DNA of 64,000 nt from Flectonema sp. DT1601. Its lineage: Eukaryota > Euglenozoa > Diplonemea > Diplonemida > Diplonemidae. Below the pieces are notes generated by a model that was given only the letters and a program-made list of their open reading frames with translations, had not been told where the DNA came from and ran no database searches. The stretch spans positions 558,001-622,000 of the forward strand of contig OZ025828.1 of NCBI GenBank assembly GCA_964019425.1, given 5' to 3'. The number at the start of each line of letters is the position of its first letter. Within the stretch, counting starts at the first letter, position 1. Position numbers and translations under genes: made by a program. Shown here piece by piece: positions 52,542 through 60,858 of this stretch.

Positions 52542-53639
52542 TAATTTTATAGTGAATCTTTATGTTACTATTCTTGTAGCTATCAGCTATCAGATCCCAC
52601 TGGATTATTGTTATCAATTTGTTTAGGTTACCTGCTCTTATTACGCAGTTTTGTTGTTTTCGGGTTTTTCTTAGAATAGAAAATTAATATCATTCGTTTC
52701 TTGACAGGAAACTGTTTCATGTGTCGTTGTCCGCATTCAGAATCCCAGCAATGCTAGCATTATGAAGCTTTCCACTATTCTGAACTTTAATTTAATTAGT
52801 AGGTTGGTGAAGGTTGATTCCGATCTTCGTTTTTTGACAAGAAATGTTCTTTTCTTTTTTTTTGGAACCTTTTTATCGAGCCAATCCTGATTACATCACA
52901 AGGTCAGCGGATTGGAAGAAACCATGTGACATACGCTGGTATAAAGGTTGGTTCATAGTCATCTTTCCTATTTGAAATCGTCTTTCTTTTTTTAGAAACT
53001 TTTTTATCGACAACAGGTTTTTACATAAAAATACACGAAATGGTACTACACTCTCACACGTCAAGGTTAAGTGTTGGAATATCAGCTCCGTCGATGGATT
53101 GGACGAAATCACCAAATATTCCAAACTTAGATACTGGTGCCTACCCTGTAACATACACCAGTATGAAGGTTGGTTCTTTTCCTTCTTTAGTAATGCCTGA
53201 TGGGTACAGCTGTGACAATTGCAGTATTCCACAACGTGTTAGCAGTGACCCAGCATTTACATAAAGTGAAGATAGAATCTAATGGAAGGGTAGCATCAGG
53301 AAACACCGTGTGGAGTAGTGAACCCTTCCTAGTCAGAGTAAGGTAATCGGATTGTGTGGCTTTTAACAATTATTAGAGACTGTATCTTTCTCTCGTTTGG
53401 AAGAAATCGGTTTTAGTTATTTTATTTACGTCTTTTTTTTAAAAATTAACACAGAGGAAAGAAGGAACGAAAAGGAAAAAAAAAAGAAAGAAAAAAAAAA
53501 ACTTACACAATTAGTTATAATATAATTTCTTTTGTGCATTTCTTTTTTTCATTTTATTTTTTTTATTTTATTTCTTTGAATAGGATGTCAAACAAGCATT
53601 CATTCATATCATCGCTACACTAATATATGAATAAATTAA
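52542..53639 (+). other. Intergenic region with a weak repeated segment
   Basis: Includes two similar segments near 52906-52962 and 53091-53177 that share GGATTGGA and the run GT(G/A)ACATAC...GGTTGGTTC. The remainder is AT-rich spacer with homopolymers toward the 3' end. Confidence 0.45.
53040..53264 (+). CDS. Doubtful small ORF
   Basis: 74 residues from an ATG shortly after CGACAACAG (an intron-end or acceptor-like AG). It reads MVLHSHTSRLSVGISAPSMD and then a Pro/Ser/Tyr-rich stretch. No family was recognised. Another frame downstream (53210-53346) is also open and looks equally protein-like, so a small spliced gene is possible, but I could not find a consistent exon structure. The region shows an older internal duplication. 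Confidence 0.25.
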   Translation: MVLHSHTSRLSVGISAPSMDWTKSPNIPNLDTGAYPVTYTSMKVGSFPSLVMPDGYSCDNCSIPQRVSSDPAFT

Positions 53640-54929
53640 ATGCAATGTAAACTACAATGGATACTCATAGCTACATGTCTTTTGTGTTTGATTTGTATGC
53701 TGACCGACGTCTTAAGAGTAAATGATTCTTCAGATAACATAGTGCATGAGAGAGAGATAGAAAAAGCTGAAATACAAAAAACAGACAGTGTACTAAAGGT
53801 TGTTAAAAATGATACCAACATCACTAACAAAATCAAAGACGATGATTTGATAATAAAAACATGTCCTGAGAAATACCTGTTCACGAATACCCACACGTGG
53901 GGTCGTCATCACAATCAACTACAGAGTTTTTTATTTTCGATTGTCGCATCAAAACTTATGCAAAGAACATTTATCCTTGGACACTTTCGGCATAACCATG
54001 CTTGGATAGAAAGCACTCTGGCGTACAGTTGGGAAGAAATTAGTAAAGAATATTGTGTAAAGTTGCCATCTGATACTGGAATCACACTTCGATCGAGTGA
54101 CATTGAGTGTTTTGGACAAGACTTGAAGGAAACTCCATTCGGAAAAAGTCGAAAATTAAAATGTAAGAAATTCAATGAAAACGCTCCAAGGCACTTTAAC
54201 AGGTTCATATTCCAGGATGTTGTACCAACTGCTTTTAAACACGCGTTTAAATCAAATTCAAAGTTAGTAGTACTGAGTGGACAAATTGCTTTTTATCTAC
54301 GTCCTGGATTGAGATTACTGAAACCAGTATTTTCATTATTAAGACCTTCACCTGATGTACAACGTGAGGTAAGTCGTATGGTGAATAATGTGTTCGGAGG
54401 AAAAAAATTTATATCAGTTCATGTGAGAGCTAGAGAAGGTCAGTGTCAGGAAGAAATAGCTTTAGATTACAGTAACCCCTCTACTAGGATGTATAATGTA
54501 TCACGGGAAGTTATATCAACGTTAGCAAGTCAATGCGGCATCACTCCAGCTGTTTTACAAGAGTTTCGTTTGAAATATAAAATTGAATCGGCTTTTTTTG
54601 CATCTGATCATCAAAACCCTTCTCTCGATAAGTCGTTCCTCTCTGTCGATGCTATTCCTTATAAAGGATCCTTTCATACTAATGAGATTGGAGGTTTATG
54701 TGGACTCGCAGTTGATTATTTCATTCTACGATCAAGTCATGTTTTTATAGGAAATACAATCAGCAGCATCTCTCAAGACGTTTGCTATGCAAGGCTTTCA
54801 TCCATGCCCTTTTCTCACGCATGTGCGGGTTGGGATGAAAGTCTAATTTCTGATTCCTTATCTGTCACTCAGGGGTACTATAACTTCTTAGTACAAGTTG
54901 GTGCAGTAAGAGAAAAATCTTCTTATTAA
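53640..54929 (+). CDS. Second type II O-fucosyltransferase-like glycosyltransferase
   Basis: Single-exon gene of 429 residues. A signal anchor lies at about 6-24, then a charged stem. The catalytic part has the N-terminal loop THTWGRHHNQLQSFLFSIVA (84-103) followed by LMQRTFIL, like the G-x-N-N-Q/A-x-A-x(2)-L-x-R motif of GDP-fucose enzymes. FISVHVRAREGQCQE (258-272) is the His-x-Arg motif that contacts GDP-fucose, and FFASDHQNPSLDKSF (319-333) reads like the family's (Y/F)-(I/L)-A-(T/S)-D strand. A C-terminal GGLCGLAVDYFILRSSHVFI, followed by GN-TISS, matches the POFUT motif D-x(3)-(C/S)-x(2)-F-(I/V)-G-N-x(2)-S-S. It is more typical of the family than the gene at 31976. The acceptor is unknown. 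Confidence 0.8.
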   Translation: MQCKLQWILIATCLLCLICMLTDVLRVNDSSDNIVHEREIEKAEIQKTDSVLKVVKNDTNITNKIKDDDLIIKTCPEKYLFTNTHTWGRHHNQLQSFLFSIVASKLMQRTFILGHFRHNHAWIESTLAYSWEEISKEYCVKLPSDTGITLRSSDIECFGQDLKETPFGKSRKLKCKKFNENAPRHFNRFIFQDVVPTAFKHAFKSNSKLVVLSGQIAFYLRPGLRLLKPVFSLLRPSPDVQREVSRMVNNVFGGKKFISVHVRAREGQCQEEIALDYSNPSTRMYNVSREVISTLASQCGITPAVLQEFRLKYKIESAFFASDHQNPSLDKSFLSVDAIPYKGSFHTNEIGGLCGLAVDYFILRSSHVFIGNTISSISQDVCYARLSSMPFSHACAGWDESLISDSLSVTQGYYNFLVQVGAVREKSSY

Positions 54930-55097
54930 TAACTTTTTGAGTAACTTTTTTTTTTCTTACTTCCATAACTATGTCGCCTTACTAACTTACCGGGGTTTTA
55001 ACACAGAAAAAAACGTCACAAACATTGACCTTTCTTTATAGTTGAAACCTTCTGCAACAGTAAAGACTTCGTTTGTTCGATTATTGTTTCTTTAATT

Positions 55098-55118
55098 ATA
55101 TCATCACTCTTCTCTCAG
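55098..55118 (+). other. Putative spliced-leader acceptor
   Basis: TATATCATCACTCTTCTCTCAG ends at 55118, 19 bases before the ATG. Confidence 0.5.
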
Positions 55119-55137
55119 AGTTCTCCACACACGAACT

Positions 55138-58100
55138 ATGAATGTTGTGGAGGACTTATCGTTTAGGCTCACGGAGCTTGAGAGTCAGAGTAAGAAGGGA
55201 GCTCGTAATCACTTTATGTATATTTATGGAGTGATAGTTTTATCAACATGTGTGTCTGTTGCTGACTACATGCTGATGTGGGAATGTACTAATGTTTGTG
55301 GTAAATCTGTTAGTTGTTCTGAAGTAAGTGAAAGCTGTGCATCAAGTAGTAGTACAGAGATTGCTTGGGTTACTGAGAATGTTGAGGAGTTTACGTGGTT
55401 GAATAGATTCATGCATGCGACACTCAGAATAGAACATGATAATGAAGTCTTTGGAGTTTATGTACTGAGACAGCAGATAACATCATTCACACCAACATCA
55501 TCATCCGTAAGTAAGAATATTCCATATATTCATGATACAACAATAGACTTTAGTGGATGTCATCCAATGACTAATTGTGAATCACAACCTGTCAGGATTA
55601 TGGCTTCAAGTGGACACTCAATCTCATCAATAAAACTATTCTTAATACCAGCTGAGGTGTTCTTTACAAATGGAACTTACATCTCATCAAATAGTTCTTA
55701 TTCCCTTGAATATGTCATCCCAGAGGTTTCAGGTATAAATATTCGTCTTGAATACCAATCAGGAGCATATGCTTATGTAGAATTCTCTTTACGCGTGTTG
55801 CTGATTATTACCGCATTTTGTATCTATCTTCTTGCAAGAGGTAGGCTTGGAAGTGCACAACAAACTACAAAATCACCTGAACAACATTGGATAAACCCTC
55901 TACTGATATCACTGGTTATCTATTTAAATCCGTTATTGTTGGTAGCCGCGGCTTTTGAACTCGACACTGATTTCAATGCGGGCAATGCAGTTCAAATTTT
56001 CTTTGAATTTGTTGAGTTTCATGCGGCCACATATTTTACAATATTCGTCCAATACATGTTCGTATTACTGATGGTAAGACTTCGTGAAGGACGCATTGGT
56101 ATATTTCCGAGAGTATTTTGGAGTCTATGGGCTTGTCTGATGATTGCTTTAGATGTGTTGGTCGCAGTCGCTGATAGAGGACCTTCTAGCGACTACACAT
56201 CAACATACATCGGATGGGTATTAACAAAGAGTGTTGTACACTTACCAATCTTACTTGGAACTCTTTACATTTCAGGGTTAGTTCTTAGTGCTGTTTGGAT
56301 GATTGCTGCAGCTATTCACGCAATGAGATTGAAAAAATGGCTTCGTAGAGCACCTTATGGACCTACTAGGCGTAGACAACTGGTGTTCAGATCACTTGTT
56401 TTTGTTGCTTGGGGGTATGCTGTTTCTAGAACTGTTTGTTTGTTGTTGTATTGGTTGTTGTTGGGAAGCTATCGACCAGCTTATCGATCAGCTGATGAGG
56501 CAGGAACTCTGTTATTGAGTTCTGTTTTTACTTTTAGTTTGGTATTTCAGTTTTGTCCATCTTTAGAATCGAGAGATGACAGAGCCTCTCCACCACTGCC
56601 TGGAGAACCTTCTTGGGAATGTCCACGATGGAGAAGATCAAAATGGACATCACAATGGTATAAATGGTTATCAGAACATGGTGGCACGATGTATTATTTT
56701 GTATCAGAAGAAGAACAACATCAATTTGATAAAATTCAATCCAGTTCTTCGATTGCATACATTCTGGTGAGGGCTCACAATGGATGGCCTTTACGAACAT
56801 CAGCAGAGTCGATTGATTCAAACATCGTTTCAATACTAAGTAACGGTACTGAAGTTTCAGCCGTTCAAACAGTTGGGAAATATTTTTTACTTAACAACGG
56901 ATACTACATCTCTCAAACAGAATGTGATAACTATCCTGGTGTTTGGGTAGAAGCTGATCAGTTAGGTTTCACGATGCTCAGTCGAGACCATTCACAAAAA
57001 ACATCGGCTCTAAGCAATGCCAGTTTTGGTGGATCAGAAAAAGACAGATTATTCTTTTGTGTTGAGACAGCATCTAAATTAGCTGATTTAGCCTATGCAG
57101 TTTACTACCCGCCAGGTCCTCGTGATTTGGCTGATGCAGCGATGTCGACTGACAGTTTTGGTTGGAAATTAATAACCGAACAATGTGCTGTTGTTATAAT
57201 CTCACTATGTGGGGCAATAAGTAGTGTGGCTACTGGATTAATACCGGCACCAACTCCAACTGCATCACCGACACAAGATGTGTCTGGAAGGAGCTCTCCA
57301 GCTACACCTAAGGCAAAGCCACCAACGGAATTCGCAGATCTGGCATTCTTAGGCCTTCGATTAGCTGACGTTATTGAGTTGGCTGGGACTCGTGTTTTTA
57401 TAACAATTCCGAAAGACGGATCTCACTCTGTGTTCGTCTCTTTTCGAGGATCAGATAATCGTTATAATCGAGTAAATCTAATTAGTGATCTTCGATTTGG
57501 AAGAAAAACTTATAAAACTATGTCCAGAACCTCCGTTAAACACGAAAAGTCCTGTCTCAAAACACTGCTGTGTTGTTGCGGATGTGTTTCGAAGCCTCTG
57601 TTGCACAGGGGATTCTTGGAGATGTGGGAAAAAAGTAGAGGAGGGCACGGCCTCAGAGGAGCTCTTCAAGAAGTACCCATGCGTGATGCTGTCATCCATA
57701 GTATTGAACGTGCTATAAAATCATTCGGAGTTGGAGCAGATGTCACGGTCTATTGCACAGGTCACAGCATGGGAGCAGCAATGGCATGTCTGTTGGCATA
57801 TGCACTTAAACATAGAAGGAATATTGATTCAATTGTCTATACTTTTGGTCTTCCTCGTTTAGGTAATCATGTGTTTAAAAAGAGTTATGAGAATGCTGTA
57901 CCAAACACTTTTAGAATTGTTTATGAATATGACCCAGTTGTTCATGTTTCAGGCACTGCTTGTAATATGCACGTTGGTAAGGAAGTTTGTCTTGATCGAA
58001 ATGGTAATTTATTAGTTGAGCCATCATGGGTTGAAAAAACTTTTCAACCGACGAAAAAACTTAGTGTTGCTGACATGGCTGGTCATGGTCTAGATTCATA

Positions 58101-58314
58101 CCTCAGGTCACTTAATAGGGTATTTCTGAGAGCTGGTTCTACCAAGAAATGTCATTATCCCCGTAGTCCTTGTCAAAGTCTTGAAGCACCTAATCCACTG
58201 GAGTCATCAGCAATACCAGCTGACATTGATGAAGACATCAGAGACATTCAATCTGAAGAGTGTGGAGATACTGAGGTGCTTCTTCAAGAAGTTCGTACTG
58301 ATAGTGACCAATAA
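55138..58314 (+). CDS. Wntless-like membrane module fused to class 3 lipase
   Basis: Single-exon gene of 1058 residues. Residues 1-25 are cytosolic, TM1 is about 28-47, and a Cys-containing luminal beta-rich domain follows to about 218. At least six further TM segments lie between 219 and 470. The stretch WINPLLISLVIYLNPLLLVA and the following FFEFVEFHAATYFTIFVQYM resemble the Wntless/TMEM181-type seven-TM module. After a soluble linker (about 500-700) comes an alpha/beta-hydrolase of the lipase class 3 type: HSVFVSFRGSDN (oxyanion strand), GHSMGAA with Ser877 as nucleophile, then probable Asp932 (YEYDPVVHVS) and His983 (MAGHGLDSY). It is likely a membrane-tethered acylglycerol or phospholipid lipase with its active site on the cytosolic side. 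The TM family is by pattern; the lipase is firm. Confidence 0.85.
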   Translation: MNVVEDLSFRLTELESQSKKGARNHFMYIYGVIVLSTCVSVADYMLMWECTNVCGKSVSCSEVSESCASSSSTEIAWVTENVEEFTWLNRFMHATLRIEHDNEVFGVYVLRQQITSFTPTSSSVSKNIPYIHDTTIDFSGCHPMTNCESQPVRIMASSGHSISSIKLFLIPAEVFFTNGTYISSNSSYSLEYVIPEVSGINIRLEYQSGAYAYVEFSLRVLLIITAFCIYLLARGRLGSAQQTTKSPEQHWINPLLISLVIYLNPLLLVAAAFELDTDFNAGNAVQIFFEFVEFHAATYFTIFVQYMFVLLMVRLREGRIGIFPRVFWSLWACLMIALDVLVAVADRGPSSDYTSTYIGWVLTKSVVHLPILLGTLYISGLVLSAVWMIAAAIHAMRLKKWLRRAPYGPTRRRQLVFRSLVFVAWGYAVSRTVCLLLYWLLLGSYRPAYRSADEAGTLLLSSVFTFSLVFQFCPSLESRDDRASPPLPGEPSWECPRWRRSKWTSQWYKWLSEHGGTMYYFVSEEEQHQFDKIQSSSSIAYILVRAHNGWPLRTSAESIDSNIVSILSNGTEVSAVQTVGKYFLLNNGYYISQTECDNYPGVWVEADQLGFTMLSRDHSQKTSALSNASFGGSEKDRLFFCVETASKLADLAYAVYYPPGPRDLADAAMSTDSFGWKLITEQCAVVIISLCGAISSVATGLIPAPTPTASPTQDVSGRSSPATPKAKPPTEFADLAFLGLRLADVIELAGTRVFITIPKDGSHSVFVSFRGSDNRYNRVNLISDLRFGRKTYKTMSRTSVKHEKSCLKTLLCCCGCVSKPLLHRGFLEMWEKSRGGHGLRGALQEVPMRDAVIHSIERAIKSFGVGADVTVYCTGHSMGAAMACLLAYALKHRRNIDSIVYTFGLPRLGNHVFKKSYENAVPNTFRIVYEYDPVVHVSGTACNMHVGKEVCLDRNGNLLVEPSWVEKTFQPTKKLSVADMAGHGLDSYLRSLNRVFLRAGSTKKCHYPRSPCQSLEAPNPLESSAIPADIDEDIRDIQSEECGDTEVLLQEVRTDSDQ

Positions 58315-59603
58315 CTTGATTAACATCTAATTTTCTTTTTTTTTTTTTTCTTCAAAAATTCCTCTATCGTACTTAATATGTGAGGTATTGAACCCCCCGT
58401 TCCGTTTATTACGTTTTTATTATTATTATTACTATTATTCTGACCTAGATATTTTCTGATTGCCGTGGTGTTTTTTGTAGCACCTTGTCCTTAAATTTAT
58501 GCTACGGAAAGAAGAAGGAAAAAAAAAAAGAAATCAAAAATGTCAGGGTAAACAGCTGCTCGTTTTCTTTTTGTAGGAAACAGTTCCCGTTGCTCACTGT
58601 AGTTGGCAATTATTGCGTGCAACACATCCTTTCTTTGGATGTTGGTGGGGGTATATATTTTTTTTTCCTTTTTTTTTTTCTTTTGTTCAGGTTTTTCGTA
58701 AGTTATCATTGTGGTGAGTATTTCATCTACTTTCCTGTTATAAAAGCAACAATGAAGGTAATTCATCTTTGCTGGATATTTTTGTACGGCAAGATTGCGT
58801 TGATTGTAATACAGAGCGAAACCGTAAACAAACAAACTGGATTCTTTCTTTGTTTTTGTAGCAAAAAAAAAAAATAATTTTGTCAGAACCTCGATTACAT
58901 TCTCTTATTCGCTGCAGGGTTTTTTTTTTGCAGATATTTCTTTTTCTTAATTTCAGCTTTCTTATCTTAATTTGCATATTTTCTGTCTGTTTCGATCAAG
59001 GTGGAGAGAGACAAGCAAAAGAGATGCAACATAAGCCTTCCCCAAATCACAAGCCGTGGCCGTGTTGTGTTGATGTCTGTCTTCGCTTTCTATCAATTTA
59101 TTTGTTACATTTTGGTAACTTCACTTGCTCTTAATTAGGTTTTTTTTAATGTTTGGTTGCTTTCCATTACAGCGATACGAGGTTGGGTGATCAATTATTG
59201 TTGTTATTTATTTATTTTTTTTTTTTTTTTCAACAACTGGTTCTAACACAGTAATTTTCTATCTATTTTTTTTTTTTTTTTTTGCTTCTAACCTCAACTT
59301 TTGCATTTTACTTATTATTCGTATTTTTGTATTTTTATAACTTTGTCGCGCGCGTCTGTTTTTTTTTTTTTTGTTTTTTTTTCCGAATGACCAACTGGAC
59401 CTTTTTTTTTTTTTTTTAATTTTTATTTTTTACTGTTCAGCATCAGCAAACATGCAAACTATCAAGTTAGATAATGGTAAAAAAAAAAAAAAAAAACGAA
59501 AAAGAAAAAGATTTCTTGATAAAAAGCAATGGTAGAACCCTCTGAAATAGTCTGATCTATTGGTTATTTATCATCTTTTATTTATTTATTCTATAGTAGA
59601 GTA
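58315..59603 (+). other. Intergenic region
   Basis: 1.3 kb, increasingly T-rich toward the next gene, with several poly(T) runs between 59210 and 59420. TTTATTCTATAG at 59596 precedes the next ATG by seven bases. No gene was recognised. Confidence 0.6.
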
Positions 59604-60530
59604 ATGATCTTAGATGACTCAAATGAGTTGGATACAATGGAGATGACGGAAGATGAAATTCACCAACGACTTGCTGCTTATGAAGACCTACGAGAAACAG
59701 TTGAGTGGAAGGATGACCCAAATTATATACCAATGGAATCGAGTGACGATGAAATCGATCAATCAGAAGCATGGGAGGCTATACTGAAGGCAGAAAATGA
59801 AAATATCGCTGCAACGAGAGAAAGAGAACAACGAGAACTGGAGTTTGATATCAATTCAGAAATGAGACGACTCCTTGGAATGGATTTTTCTACAGGAAAG
59901 CTCTCAGACTCAGAATCAACCCCTCTTAAAAACCCCCCTTCAGCTCCACTTGTTGGAAACCCTGTTGACGTAATTAGAAGACGTAAGCTGAGTCAAAATA
60001 CAACAGCAAGCCTTCCTATAGTAGAGTCGGATTGTGATTCCAGCACCGACTGCAGTGATGCAGATGACGACGTACTTAAACAATTAGCAAGAATTCATGC
60101 ACAAGATGACACAGTAGATGATATTATAATAGACGACAGTAGACTGATATTCGATCCATTTCAAGCTGCGGATGCCAAACCAGCTCAAGATCTAAAGCAA
60201 AGCCTCCACGAAAAAGCTGCTGCTCGACGACAACGATACGCTGCCGAGCCATCTCAAAAAGTAGTTGATCAATATTTGGAGAAGAAGAATAAAAAGAAAT
60301 CAGCTCGCCTGGCTGCTGAAGAAGAGAAGAAGAAAGTTGAATCGGAGGCACGTGCCGCGCGTATGGAACTAAACAAATCTAGATTTCAAAAAGCATGTGC
60401 AAATAACAAAGCCAGAGAAAATAAAAAAGTATTAGACGCCACTGCTGAAAGTGATATGAAAGAACTTTCTGACAGAGCAAAGCGTGAGGCCAGAGCCAAG
60501 TCTAGAGCACCACATCCGCCTTCTACTTGA
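59604..60530 (+). CDS. Hypothetical charged protein (acidic N-half, basic coiled-coil C-half)
   Basis: 308 residues, single exon. Residues 1-100 are acidic with helices (for example SEAWEAILKAENENIAATRE). Residues 100-200 are Ser/Asp-rich and contain DDTVDDIIIDDSRLIFDPFQ. Residues about 205-300 are a basic coiled coil rich in Lys, Arg, Ala and Glu. The charge pattern is like nuclear RNA- or ribosome-associated factors, but I recognise no family and no enzyme motif. Unbroken frame, codon use and the AG just before the ATG support a real gene. A perfect 6-bp hairpin follows 42 bases after the stop. Confidence 0.7.
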   Translation: MILDDSNELDTMEMTEDEIHQRLAAYEDLRETVEWKDDPNYIPMESSDDEIDQSEAWEAILKAENENIAATREREQRELEFDINSEMRRLLGMDFSTGKLSDSESTPLKNPPSAPLVGNPVDVIRRRKLSQNTTASLPIVESDCDSSTDCSDADDDVLKQLARIHAQDDTVDDIIIDDSRLIFDPFQAADAKPAQDLKQSLHEKAAARRQRYAAEPSQKVVDQYLEKKNKKKSARLAAEEEKKKVESEARAARMELNKSRFQKACANNKARENKKVLDATAESDMKELSDRAKREARAKSRAPHPPST

Positions 60531-60858
60531 CTGCGATCAACTCCGCGACAATCCGTTTGGATGCAATAATCAACAACGAAAGATTGTTGTTATTTATATT
60601 TTTTTTTAGATTTTGAAATTATTAGTTTCTTCTCATTGAAACCCCCTTTCGCTTTCTGTATGCAAAGGGAACCGTCAGTTACGTTATGTATTTTCTTTGT
60701 GACCTGTCTGATGTGCATTTTATTATTTTCTTAAAACTAACTTCCATTCATTCATAAGGTGTTGTAAATATGATCTAATGATGATGTTATTCATATCATT
60801 TCCGATCAATAAAAGTTTTAGTTCCCTTCAAAATCACAGTATCAGCCCCGCTCACAAA
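60531..60858 (+). other. Intergenic region
   Basis: Spacer with a hairpin at 60572-60591, an AATAAA at about 60808, and TTCCCTTCAAAATCACAG at 60839 as the likely acceptor for the cyclase gene. Confidence 0.55.
60572..60591 (+). other. 3' UTR inverted repeat
   Basis: AACAAC (60572-60577) pairs with GTTGTT (60586-60591); 8-nt loop; flanking ATAA/TTAT can extend it. Confidence 0.35.
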
